Shown here: positions 1-7,683 of the stretch, piece by piece
Numbering within the stretch: position 1 is the first letter of the stretch
How the letters are laid out: each line of letters begins with the position of its first letter
Assembly (NCBI GenBank): GCA_002067405.1
Contig: MVRP01000035.1
Span: forward strand, 1 to 30,374
Source of the DNA: Syntrophorhabdaceae bacterium PtaU1.Bin034
Lineage (GTDB): Bacteria > Desulfobacterota_G > Syntrophorhabdia > Syntrophorhabdales > WCHB1-27
Length of the DNA: 30,374 bases
Direction: 5' to 3'
Program-made: the position numbers and the translations under genes
The notes under the pieces: generated by a model
The model's input: the letters and a program-made list of their open reading frames with translations, nothing else
The model's database searches: none
What the model was told of the DNA's origin: nothing

Positions 1-74
1 GCTTCGAGTGTGTCGCCGATGATGACCGCTTTTGTCATGGTGGAGCCTATGTCGATGCCTGCGAAGTAGTGCAT
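1..74 (-). CDS. BadF/BadG/BcrA/BcrD-type ATPase, N-terminus only
   Basis: Only the first 24 codons lie in the window; the gene runs off the left edge. They read MHYFAGIDIGSTMTKAVIIG and onward. GIDIGSTxTKAV is the phosphate-1 loop of the ASKHA (actin/Hsp70-like) fold in the BadF/BadG/BcrA/BcrD family. Family members activate 2-hydroxyacyl-CoA dehydratases or drive benzoyl-CoA reductases by ATP-dependent electron transfer. The ATG at 74 is preceded on the minus strand by GGCAGGG about 10 bases upstream, a usable ribosome binding site. Which substrate system it serves cannot be told from this fragment. Other ASKHA kinases share a similar loop, but the GIDIGST-TKAV wording is most typical of this family. 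Confidence 0.7.
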   Translation of the reverse strand, partial: MHYFAGIDIGSTMTKAVIIGDTLE

Positions 75-105
75 AATAGATAACCCTGCCCTGTGGGACT
101 TCGGA

Positions 106-133
106 ATTCTATTAATACCACAGTTGCACACAA
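106..133 (-). promoter_or_regulatory. Candidate sigma-70 promoter for the BadF-type gene
   Basis: Read on the minus strand, TTGTGT (133-128) and TAGAAT (111-106) are separated by 16 bases. The -10 box lies about 30 bases upstream of the ATG at 74. The match is moderate and based on inspection only. Confidence 0.35.
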
Positions 134-156
134 AATAATATAGCACTAATGTGTGA

Positions 157-187
157 CGTTAATGGTACAGCCGGAGTACCATTGACG
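157..187. terminator. Intergenic hairpin, possible terminator of the DUF3443 gene
   Basis: Arms 157-168 and 176-187 pair over 12 bp (one G-U) around a 7-base loop. The core is AATGGTAC/GTACCATT. It lies downstream of the minus-strand DUF3443 gene and upstream of the next minus-strand gene. No U-tract follows on either strand, so it may instead be an RNA-stability or attenuation structure. Confidence 0.4.
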
Positions 188-247
188 GCCCGGCCGGGCC
201 GGAACGCAGGTTTTTGACCGCAGGAAGAGACGGATTGTTCCGTTCGG

Positions 248-1459
248 TCAGTACGCCCAGTAGGGCCCGGTTCCCAAGCCGGATGATCTCCCCTCGATTC
301 CCACAAAGACGTTTCGTCCAAGATGAAACGGAAGGCCCCAGTCAAATTGCCCTACTTCATTACCCCCTATATCAGGGAAGACCCTGTTATCAGAGGAAGA
401 AACCAGGCTGAGGAAATTGCCTATCTGAAATGAGACCATGCCGCTCGGCGAACCCGACGCCGCTATGTTTGTAGCGGAAAAGCTCATGGTGGAAGACGGG
501 CAGAACCACGCTGCAGCCGGAGAGGGACAGTTGGGAAGTTCGGTCGCAGAGGGCGACGGGAAAAACAACCCGTTTGAACCTGTGTCAAGAAAGCTGGTAT
601 AAGAAATCCCGTTGAAGCTTGTGGTAAAAGTGCCGTTCTGACGCGCCGGGAAGACGGTCACCCCGGAGGGCATGTTGTTGGATTGAGTGCCGATGCCGAG
701 CACGAGTTGACCGTCCACCGAAGGCGAGCCCTCAAGAGGAACACCGGGGAGCTGTACCATAACCCCGTTGTTGTTTACCGGGAGACGGGCGACCGGGTTC
801 TGGACCTGGCTGGAAAGAGGGACCGTAGTCCCGGGACAGGTCGTTCCGGTGCAGGCGAAATACCTCCCGTTTCCGGCTATAGTCGTACATGCCGGCCCGC
901 AATCCTCGGCAAAAAGACCCACACCGAGAATACCGTTGAACCCGGCGCTCGCCGGTGACCGGTCGGCGTTCTGGCACTGGCTGGGAAGGGAGCCGAATGT
1001 GGCGTCGATCACCTGAATCGGCACCTGCACCGCAGGCTCTCCCCCAAGGATGACGCTCGCCATCTGTACCGGTCCCCATTGAGAGGAACCGTCCCCGTAT
1101 TGGACGCATTCAGCGAGTGAGGCGGAACCGATGGTCAACTGCGAAAGGGGGACCGTCAGGACGTCTTTGAATAACCTCAGACCGTAGTTTGCCGTATCGA
1201 GGAGTATATCGTTGATGGTCTGGCAGGTTGACGTACCGGGGGAACAAACCGTGACGCTCACGCACGGTTTGTTCAGATACGAATTGACCGAACAAAGAGA
1301 GCCGTTTACCGTGACCCGGACCACATTGCTGGCGGTAACCTCAGCGTCTTGGGCAGTTGGGGTGCCTCCCGAAGAACTGTCCGATCCTCCGCCGCCCCCG
1401 CAACCGGCAACGAGCGCAATGGCCAAAAGGAGAAGGATTGTCCCTTTACTTGATTTCAT
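248..1459 (-). CDS. DUF3443 family lipoprotein with pepsin-like aspartic peptidase layout
   Basis: Predicted outer-envelope lipoprotein of 403 residues. The signal peptide ends in lipobox LVAGC (Cys20), followed by a Gly/Ser-rich linker. I assign it to DUF3443 from its overall pattern and its pairing with DUF2844. The motif order matches pepsin-type peptidases: ILLDTANYGLRLF (Asp88) like the first catalytic DTG loop, YGDGSSQWG (121-129) like the flap carrying the flap tyrosine, FNGILGVGL (174-182) like the psi-loop hydrophobic-Gly motif, and a second SFLDTGSNGLFF (Asp292). The first active-site triad is DTA rather than DTG. Several cysteine pairs suggest disulfides. Peptidase activity is inference; it could be a non-catalytic relative. 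The start overlaps the upstream DUF2844 gene by 14 bases, so the two are probably co-translated. Confidence 0.75.
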   Translation of the reverse strand: MKSSKGTILLLLAIALVAGCGGGGGSDSSSGGTPTAQDAEVTASNVVRVTVNGSLCSVNSYLNKPCVSVTVCSPGTSTCQTINDILLDTANYGLRLFKDVLTVPLSQLTIGSASLAECVQYGDGSSQWGPVQMASVILGGEPAVQVPIQVIDATFGSLPSQCQNADRSPASAGFNGILGVGLFAEDCGPACTTIAGNGRYFACTGTTCPGTTVPLSSQVQNPVARLPVNNNGVMVQLPGVPLEGSPSVDGQLVLGIGTQSNNMPSGVTVFPARQNGTFTTSFNGISYTSFLDTGSNGLFFPSPSATELPNCPSPAAAWFCPSSTMSFSATNIAASGSPSGMVSFQIGNFLSLVSSSDNRVFPDIGGNEVGQFDWGLPFHLGRNVFVGIEGRSSGLGTGPYWAY

Positions 1460-1922
1460 CGATGCTCACCCCGGCAGGAATTAATTCGGGCGCGTATGCA
1501 CGCCCCTCAAGGTTACGGATATGCCCCCATTTCTCCACGACAACCCCGTTCGTCTTCACTTTCAGGCGCTTCGACCCTTGTCTTCGGGGAGTCTGTTCGA
1601 GCGCTATCTGATACTCCTTGAAGTAGGGACCCAGAAGTTGGGTGAGATCCGGATGAACCAGGCCGTTCCAGGCGATCGCGAAGACAATGCCGGAAGGAGA
1701 AACGTATTGCCGGACGAATGTTGCGCCTGACTGGATTTCCTGAACGGTATACCCGTTATGTTCAGTCTTTGCGGAGCGGGTCGCCGACAGGGCCTTCTTG
1801 TCCGACTCTATCGATTGGACAGGCTCGCCGAGTGTTGCCCGGCTTGATTTACTTTCAAGTAAAACGGCGAACGCAAGAAAGACAAAGAAGCAGAGAAACA
1901 AGCCCGGGAATCTTTTTCTCAT
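1446..1922 (-). CDS. DUF2844 family secreted protein
   Basis: A 158-residue exported protein. An N-terminal signal peptide (about residues 1-29, probable cleavage after SSRA) is followed by the conserved block YVSPSGIVFAIAWNG...PDLTQLLG.YF typical of DUF2844, whose function is unknown. The ATG at 1922 is chosen over an in-frame ATG 17 codons upstream because it has AGAAAGGA about 9 bases before it and makes the signal peptide begin correctly (MRKRF). The gene is first in a two-gene unit with the DUF3443 lipoprotein and overlaps it by 14 bases. I know this gene pair from Geobacter and Burkholderia-type genomes, so the two products likely act together in the periplasm. Confidence 0.75.
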   Translation of the reverse strand: MRKRFPGLFLCFFVFLAFAVLLESKSSRATLGEPVQSIESDKKALSATRSAKTEHNGYTVQEIQSGATFVRQYVSPSGIVFAIAWNGLVHPDLTQLLGPYFKEYQIALEQTPRRQGSKRLKVKTNGVVVEKWGHIRNLEGRAYAPELIPAGVSIDEIK

Positions 1923-2242
1923 GATCTGGGATCCTTTCTGCGGATGATTGTAGGCCTTGTGATCAAGGTCCATGGAAAGCCGGCGCCGGCAAGGAAGCTT
2001 TCAATCCCCCTGTTCTTTGTTGTTACGGCAGAGAGCCGATTACTGTCACCTCGGTGGCCGGTGCCTCTATCCCGGTACTCACCTCCCTCACGAGTCCTGG
2101 CGGGGTAAGTCCGTCTGTTTCGATGGTATCATCCGTTTTTGTCGAAATCAATCTGTTTTCGACCTTAATCCTGCCGGACCGCCGTACCTGATCGATAACA
2201 CTTGCATCAATGCAGGGGGTTCAATCACGCACCCGGAAATGC
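1923..2242. other. Gap between DUF2844 and chemoreceptor genes
   Basis: No gene can be firmly called here. Seen: a 12-bp perfect palindrome GCCGGCGCCGGC (1979-1990), a small CCTTG/CAAGG hairpin (1955-1968), and a minus-strand open frame 2023-2220 whose codons look coding (purine-rich first positions) but which has no good start. That frame could be a decayed gene remnant or chance; it is discussed as a finding. Confidence 0.4.
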
Positions 2243-2269
2243 TAAAGATTCTGAAAATAATCCCGATAA
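2243..2269 (+). promoter_or_regulatory. Sigma-28 (FliA) promoter of the chemoreceptor
   Basis: TAAAGATT (2243-2250), an 11-base spacer, then CCCGATAA (2262-2269). This matches the flagellar sigma-28 consensus TAAAGTTT-N11-GCCGATAA at 14 of 16 positions with exact spacing. It lies 77 bases upstream of the chemoreceptor ATG. Confidence 0.75.
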
Positions 2270-2346
2270 GCACTAGAAGGCCAACGGAATCAAGTTGGGG
2301 AAGCTTATGACCGTTGACATCACACAACCAGATCGGGGGGCTATTT

Positions 2347-3957
2347 ATGAAACTGCAGAACATGCGCATCGGGAAACGACTGATCATCAGCTATGCCATA
2401 TTTACCGCCATAATACTGCTCCTGTTCGGCATAACCTTTATAAACACGAGGAGCGTGGATCGGGGGGCGAACGAGATCGATCTGACCTTTAAAAAGGCAA
2501 TGCTGGCAAACAGCATAATGATAAACCTCCAGGCTATCAACAAGGAAATGGCCATGGTAGTTTACACAAAAGACAGGTCCCGGCTTCAGACAGTGGCGGA
2601 GAAGAGAAAGCTCTATCAGGAAGCTCTGGAAAAGCTCGAAAAGCTCGAGACCGAAAAGGAAGGCAAGGAGATCATCGCCCGGTTTAAAAGCACGACTTCG
2701 GAGGCCCGGGAAGGAAACGTGAAATTGGGAAAAATGATAGAGGAGGGCAATTTCGACACCTCCTACTATGAAACCGTGGTTGATCCCCCGGTAAAGAAAT
2801 TTCTGGAGATAGTCGGCGAACTCGTGAAGTATCAGGACAATCAGGTGCAGGTGAAGCACAAGGAGATCCTGAAGGATAACCAGGGAGAAAGGCTGGTTCT
2901 TGTTGCTTTCGGGGTCATCGCACTCATCCTGTGCGTCCTTGTGACGTTCATTGTCACAAGAAGCATTACACAGCCAATACAGAGGAACATCGCCACAGCC
3001 CGGACCCTGGCGGATGGCGACCTGTCGGTTCGGATAGAAATCGACAGAAAAGACGAGTTCGGCGACGAGATAAGGGCCTTTCGAGCAATGGTCGAGAAGT
3101 GGAAAAACCTCATCTCAGAGGTCAATACATCGGCAGTCAATGTTGCGTCCGCCAGCCATGAGCTGAGTGCCAGTGCAGAACAAATGGCGAGAGGCGCAAC
3201 CGCACAGGTGGAAAGGACCATACAGGTCTCCACTGCCTCCGAAGAGATGTCCCAGGCCTCCCTCGATATTGCGAGAAACACCAACGACATAGCTGATTCA
3301 GCGAGAAAGATGGTCACTACCGCGGAGAAGGGCAACGAAATAGTGAGGCAATCGGTCGACGAGGTCAACGAGATCGCACAGACTGTGGAGAAATCGTCCG
3401 AATTTGTGAGGGACCTCGGGAGCCAGTCCGAAAAGATAGGAGAGATAATAAACGTTATCAACGATATAGCCGACCAGACAAACCTTCTAGCTTTGAACGC
3501 CGCAATCGAGGCCGCCCGGGCAGGAGAGGCAGGCAGAGGTTTTGCTGTTGTCGCCGATGAAGTTAAAAAGCTCGCGGAGCGAACCGCCCAGTCCACCAAA
3601 GAGATCGGCACAATGGTCAATTCCATAAGAACCGGTGTTGACCGGGCCGTTGACGCAATGGGCGAGGCATCTCAGAAAGTGAAGATAGGCGTTGAGCTAT
3701 CAAGTAATGCCGGAAGTGCCCTCAACGAGATCGTCGGAAGTGCTTCCAGCCTTCAGGCCATGGTGCAACAGATTGCAGCGGCAATAGAAGAGATGAATGC
3801 AACGACGGATGAGATTGCAAAGGACATCGAGCAGGTATCTTCCGTAACCAAGGAATCGTCCAGTGCCGCAGAGCAGGTAACCCAGTCGGCAGGAGAGTTG
3901 AACAGCCTTTCCGTCAAGCTGGAGGGTCTGGTAAAAGGGTTCAGACTGGAAGCCTGA
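2347..3957 (+). CDS. Methyl-accepting chemotaxis protein
   Basis: Transmembrane chemoreceptor of 536 residues that passes ligand signals to CheA/CheW. Order: TM1 (about 12-32), a periplasmic helical sensor of about 150 residues resembling the four-helix-bundle type, TM2 (about 183-204), HAMP (about 205-258), then the cytoplasmic coiled-coil signalling domain. The highly conserved hairpin tip, with [20 protein letters not shown] and GFAVVADEV, lies near residues 370-410. No C-terminal NWETF-like CheR-docking peptide is present, since the protein ends GFRLEA. ATG 2347 is preferred over an in-frame start at 2314 because it gives the usual short basic N-terminus and follows a G-rich stretch (2335-2340). 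The ligand cannot be inferred. The upstream sigma-28 promoter fits a flagellar-regulon gene. Confidence 0.93.
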   Translation: MKLQNMRIGKRLIISYAIFTAIILLLFGITFINTRSVDRGANEIDLTFKKAMLANSIMINLQAINKEMAMVVYTKDRSRLQTVAEKRKLYQEALEKLEKLETEKEGKEIIARFKSTTSEAREGNVKLGKMIEEGNFDTSYYETVVDPPVKKFLEIVGELVKYQDNQVQVKHKEILKDNQGERLVLVAFGVIALILCVLVTFIVTRSITQPIQRNIATARTLADGDLSVRIEIDRKDEFGDEIRAFRAMVEKWKNLISEVNTSAVNVASASHELSASAEQMARGATAQVERTIQVSTASEEMSQASLDIARNTNDIADSARKMVTTAEKGNEIVRQSVDEVNEIAQTVEKSSEFVRDLGSQSEKIGEIINVINDIADQTNLLALNAAIEAARAGEAGRGFAVVADEVKKLAERTAQSTKEIGTMVNSIRTGVDRAVDAMGEASQKVKIGVELSSNAGSALNEIVGSASSLQAMVQQIAAAIEEMNATTDEIAKDIEQVSSVTKESSSAAEQVTQSAGELNSLSVKLEGLVKGFRLEA

Positions 3958-3962
3958 CAAAA

Positions 3963-4040
3963 CTGTGTTGAGTGTTGTGTTTTGTTGAAAGACATCTATC
4001 CGGAAAGATCGGATAGCACAAAACCCATCACTCAACACAG
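3963..4040. terminator. Long hairpin between convergent genes, probable bidirectional terminator
   Basis: Outer arms 3963-3974 and 4029-4040 are a perfect 12-bp inverted repeat (CTGTGTTGAGTG). Inside are GTTTTG/CAAAAC (3979-3984, 4019-4024) and TATCCG/CGGATA (3997-4002, 4010-4015). It sits exactly between the chemoreceptor stop and the stop of the convergent zinc-ribbon gene. Confidence 0.65.
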
Positions 4041-4048
4041 CCTTATTT

Positions 4049-4228
4049 TCAACATTTCTTCTTCCTGGACTTGGCGTCTTCGTCACCCGTGGTGCTTCCG
4101 TAGGTAGCGAGTTCCAGCTTTTCCGTCTCGTCACTCTCGCATTCGGGGCATTCGGGAGGCTCTTCTTCCCCTGAGATTGCCGAGAACTCAAAGCCGCACT
4201 TCCTGCATATGTATTGTTCTTCCGCCAT
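4049..4228 (-). CDS. Small FmdB-like zinc-ribbon protein
   Basis: A 59-residue acidic protein. Two cysteine knuckles, CRKC (Cys8/Cys11) and CPEC (Cys27/Cys30), could bind one zinc ion in a rubredoxin-like ribbon. The tail is charged and ends in a lone cysteine. ATG 4228 has an excellent AAGGAGTGACGTT leader, so the longer in-frame start upstream is rejected. Such proteins are usually annotated as FmdB-family or zinc-ribbon proteins without a proven role. A second one lies at 26.7 kb. It stands alone, convergent to the chemoreceptor. Confidence 0.8.
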   Translation of the reverse strand: MAEEQYICRKCGFEFSAISGEEEPPECPECESDETEKLELATYGSTTGDEDAKSRKKKC

Positions 4229-4305
4229 AACGTCACTCCTTGATTCGGTTATCTCTTTCTCACAATTTATGTATCCCCGGCCCGGTTGGCAATGAGGCAA
4301 TTATT

Positions 4306-4509
4306 GGGGCTCGCGTCGCCCCCTCCACGAACAAGTCCGTGGAGCCTCCCCTTCAACAAAAGGAAGAGGCGTTAAGTCGCCGGCTCGCGTCGCCCCCCTG
4401 CTATGCGGAGGAGCAGAGGAGAAAAGGAGCAGAGGAGAAAATGCTTCTTCACCGTTGTCCCCCTGTCCCTCTGCACCTCCGCTCCTCCGCTCCCACGCCC
4501 CTGCATAGC
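4306..4509. repeat. Repeat-rich leader upstream of putA
   Basis: Contains two direct copies of GGCTCGCGTCGCCCCC (4308-4323, 4382-4397), a TCCACG/CGTGGA hairpin (4324-4343), two perfect tandem 16-mers AGGAGCAGAGGAGAAA (4409-4424, 4425-4440), and long-range inverted pairs GCTATGC/GCATAGC (4400-4406, 4503-4509) and GCGGAGGAGC/GCTCCTCCGC (4405-4414, 4481-4490). It is open in the putA frame but reads as low-complexity peptide. It may be a copy of a dispersed intergenic element or a structured mRNA leader. Confidence 0.6.
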
Positions 4510-4551
4510 GGTAAAGGCGAATTATATTTGAAGAAGGGGTACGATCACGAA

Positions 4552-7548
4552 ATGGATCAAGAGAATCTCGACTCGAGGATCTTTGCCAGGGGAGAACAGC
4601 TGCTCAAGCGAATAGAGGGCGAGAAGCCGTCAGTCTTCGAAAGAAGGCGATGGGTCGGCAGGATGATCGAATGGTCCATGCAGGATCAGGATTTCCGCAC
4701 TCAGTTGCTCCGCTTCGTTGATGTCTTCCCTTCCCTCTCTACCCCGGATATGATCGCCGGACATGTGCGGGAGTATTTCGGCGATTCTGATGCGCAAATA
4801 CCTTCCTTCCTGAAATGGGGTATTAATGCCACGTCTCTCGGCGGTCCCCTCGGGTCCCTGCTGTTGAGCAAAGGCATCGGCTACGGCATCAGAAAGTTGG
4901 GGAGACAGTTCATCCTCGGAGAAACGGAGCGGGATGCGATCAGGATGCTTTCGAAGGTACGCAGCGAGGGATGTGCATTCTCGTTGGACATCCTCGGTGA
5001 GGCAGTCCTCAGTGAGGACGAAGCGGAGCATTATTCCACCCGGTACATGGCACTGCTCGACAGCCTCGGGCAGGCCCAAACGGGCTGGCCGCCCCTGGGC
5101 AGCCTCAGTCGGGAAAACCCGTTAGACTGGGGCTATTCGCCGAAGATCGGCATCTCTCTCAAGCCGACCTCCCTCTATTCTCAGGCACGGCCTCAAGACT
5201 TCGACGGCTCCGTAGCCGGCATCGTTACACGTCTCCTTCCGATCTGCAGAAAAGCCGTGAACACCGGCGCGGCCCTGTGCATCGACATGGAGGCGTATGA
5301 GTATAAGGACATCTCGCTTGAGGTCTTCAAAAAACTGCGCCTCGAATTCCCCGATTATCCCTATCTTTCTATTGCCGTACAGTCCTACTTGCGCGATACC
5401 GACAAGGACCTTTCCGACCTGATCGAGTGGGCGGGTGTGCACGGGCTGTCCATTTCCGTCCGCCTCGTCAAAGGCGCATACTGGGATTACGAGATGCTCA
5501 GGGCAAGGCAGACCGGATGGGAAATACCGGTCTACACAAAAAAAGCGGAAACGGACGCTGCCTTCGAGCGGCACGCCCGGCTGATCCTCGAAAATCACAA
5601 GACTGCCTGCCTCGCCTGCGGTTCTCACAATATCCGGTCGATCGCGGCCGTCATCGAAACGGCGCGGGATCTGTGGACGCCGGAAGAACGCTACGAGTTT
5701 CAGATTCTCTACGGTATGGCGGAGCCTGTTCGCAAAGCGCTTCTCGCGAGCGTTGGCCGGGTGAGGGAATATTGCCCTTACGGCCCGATAATCCCCGGCA
5801 TGGCGTACCTCGTGCGCCGTTTACTCGAAAATACCGCCAATCAGGGCTTTCTTCGCCGCATGTTCGCCGAGCGCACGGATCCGGCCACGCTCCTTTTAAA
5901 CCCTGCCGAGGAAATCAGGGGTAAACAGGACAAGGCGCCGCCTGCCGGAGAGCGAACGGCGCAGCCAGGGGATTTGTCACCTTTCATCAACCAGCCGCCG
6001 TCCGACTTTACCAGCAAGGAAGAACGCGAGCGTTTCGCGAAGGCCATCACCGGCGTGAGACAGCACCTTGGAAAAACGTGCCCCCTCTATATCAACGGGA
6101 TGGAGAGGATAACAAAAGATACGCTCCCTTCACTCAATCCGGCGGACCCTGAAGAGATCATCGCCCACGTATGTCAGGCAGGGGCCGAGGAGGCGGAGTA
6201 CGCAATCAGGTCTGCCCGGGAGAGTTTCGACGCATGGCGGGATACCGAACCCCGCACAAGAGCCGGGCACCTGCTACGGGCAGCTTCATGGATGAGGAGC
6301 CGGAGGCAAGAGCTTGCCGCATGGCAGACTCTCGAGATCGGCAAACAGTGGGACCAAGCATCTGCGGACGTAGCCGAAGCAATCGATTTCCTGGAGTATT
6401 ACGCCCGCGAAATGATGCATCTGGCCGTTCCCCGGAAGCTCGCTTCCCCTCCCGGAGAACAGAATCACTGCGTGTATGAGCCGAGGGGTGTCACGGTTGT
6501 CATCGCTCCGTGGAATTTCCCTCTCGCCATCAGTTGCGGCATGGTGTCGGCCGCGCTGGTCACGGGCAATTGTGTGGTCTACAAGCCTTCGCCCCTGACC
6601 CCTGTGGTCGGCCGTCATCTCGTTGAGGCATTCCGGGAAGCGGGCCTCCCTGCCGGGGTCTTCAATTTCGTGCCCGGCCGTACGGAGGTGATCGCCGAAT
6701 ACCTCGTCGACCACCCCGATGTGAGCACCGTCGCCTTCACCGGGTCAACAGAAGTGGGCCTGAAAATCATAGAGAAAACAGCGGTCGTTCGTCCGGGGCA
6801 GATGAAGGTAAAAAGGATCATTTGCGAGATGGGCGGCAAAAACGCGATTATTATTGATGCGGATGCGGACCTGGACCAGGCAATACCCGCTGTCCTTGTG
6901 TCTGCGTTCGGCTTTCAGGGTCAGAAGTGCTCTTCGTGCTCCCGGGTTATCGTGCTCGAATCAATATACGACGAGTTCGTGGACCGCCTTGCGAGAGCGG
7001 CAGACTCCCTGGCGATCGGCCCGGCGGAAAACCCTGCGTTTTATATGGGACCGGTCGCGGACGACAGGAGCAGGACCAGGATCCTCAAATACATCGAAAC
7101 AGCCGGCCGCGAAGGGAAGATCATTTATTCAGGCACTGCGCCGACAGGGGGTGGCAGTTATGTGCCCGTCACGATAGCGGCCGGCATCAGGCCCGAACAT
7201 ACGACCTCCCAGGAGGAAGTATTCGGTCCCCTGCTTGCCGTAATGAAGGTAAGCACATTCGACCAGGCCCTCGAGTGGGCCAACTCGACGCGGTTTGCCC
7301 TCACAGGCGGCGTCTTCAGCCGGAGCCCCCGGAACCTTGAAAAGGCGAGAAAAAGATTCCTGGTCGGGAACCTCTATCTTAACCGTCACATCACAGGAGC
7401 CCTCGTCGGCCGCCAGCCTTTCGGCGGCTTCAAGCTGTCCGGCCTCGGTACCAAGGCCGGCGGACCGGAATACCTGCTCCATTTCATGGACCCCCGGGTG
7501 ATAACGGAAAACACTGCCCGGCGGGGTTTCGCGCCTGAGGTAGAATAA
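4552..7548 (+). CDS. putA: Bifunctional proline dehydrogenase / glutamate-semialdehyde dehydrogenase
   Basis: Oxidises proline to P5C with FAD, then the semialdehyde to glutamate with NAD+. It has 998 residues, close to the short PutA type. The proline dehydrogenase barrel fills about 80-430, with RLVKGAYWDYE (from Arg304) and the late YCPYGP...YLVRRLLENTANQGF segment near 407-435. The aldehyde dehydrogenase domain runs from about 510 to the end, with PWNFP (653-657), AFTGSTEVG, general base Glu759 in CEMGG, nucleophile Cys793 in GQKCSS (34 residues later, as is normal), and EEVFGPL. There is no N-terminal ribbon-helix-helix, so it should not repress its own gene. ATG 4552 is chosen because upstream codons are repeat-derived. 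The Shine-Dalgarno (AGAAGGGG) lies rather far away, about 12 bases; a TTG at 4528 is an alternative. Confidence 0.95.
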   Translation: MDQENLDSRIFARGEQLLKRIEGEKPSVFERRRWVGRMIEWSMQDQDFRTQLLRFVDVFPSLSTPDMIAGHVREYFGDSDAQIPSFLKWGINATSLGGPLGSLLLSKGIGYGIRKLGRQFILGETERDAIRMLSKVRSEGCAFSLDILGEAVLSEDEAEHYSTRYMALLDSLGQAQTGWPPLGSLSRENPLDWGYSPKIGISLKPTSLYSQARPQDFDGSVAGIVTRLLPICRKAVNTGAALCIDMEAYEYKDISLEVFKKLRLEFPDYPYLSIAVQSYLRDTDKDLSDLIEWAGVHGLSISVRLVKGAYWDYEMLRARQTGWEIPVYTKKAETDAAFERHARLILENHKTACLACGSHNIRSIAAVIETARDLWTPEERYEFQILYGMAEPVRKALLASVGRVREYCPYGPIIPGMAYLVRRLLENTANQGFLRRMFAERTDPATLLLNPAEEIRGKQDKAPPAGERTAQPGDLSPFINQPPSDFTSKEERERFAKAITGVRQHLGKTCPLYINGMERITKDTLPSLNPADPEEIIAHVCQAGAEEAEYAIRSARESFDAWRDTEPRTRAGHLLRAASWMRSRRQELAAWQTLEIGKQWDQASADVAEAIDFLEYYAREMMHLAVPRKLASPPGEQNHCVYEPRGVTVVIAPWNFPLAISCGMVSAALVTGNCVVYKPSPLTPVVGRHLVEAFREAGLPAGVFNFVPGRTEVIAEYLVDHPDVSTVAFTGSTEVGLKIIEKTAVVRPGQMKVKRIICEMGGKNAIIIDADADLDQAIPAVLVSAFGFQGQKCSSCSRVIVLESIYDEFVDRLARAADSLAIGPAENPAFYMGPVADDRSRTRILKYIETAGREGKIIYSGTAPTGGGSYVPVTIAAGIRPEHTTSQEEVFGPLLAVMKVSTFDQALEWANSTRFALTGGVFSRSPRNLEKARKRFLVGNLYLNRHITGALVGRQPFGGFKLSGLGTKAGGPEYLLHFMDPRVITENTARRGFAPEVE

Positions 7549-7633
7549 GCCCGCACACACGTTCCTGCATATGCCTGAACAAGCCCGATCGGAAAACCTT
7601 TTTACGAAACAGATAGGAATCAAAGAGCGTCCG

Positions 7634-7642
7634 TGCTACAAT
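7634..7642 (+). promoter_or_regulatory. Extended -10 promoter element for the RCC1 gene
   Basis: TGCTACAAT matches the extended -10 form TGnTAnAAT. No convincing -35 box lies 17 bases upstream, which is usual for extended -10 promoters. It is 42 bases upstream of the chosen ATG. Confidence 0.4.
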
Positions 7643-7683
7643 CGAACCAAGTTCACTCTAAAATACCAAGAAAAGGAACAGCC

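Noticed and set aside
2030..2110. Region checked for a cyclic-di-GMP (GEMM-type) riboswitch before the chemoreceptor
   Set aside because: The conserved core and tetraloop arrangement are not present.
1972..2310. Plus-strand open frame of 112 codons upstream of the chemoreceptor
   Set aside because: It spans the sigma-28 promoter, has no ribosome binding site, and the peptide shows no domain.
2841..3626. 261-codon open frame antisense to the chemoreceptor
   Set aside because: Shadow of the conserved signalling domain; the peptide shows no domain and the plus-strand frame is unambiguous.
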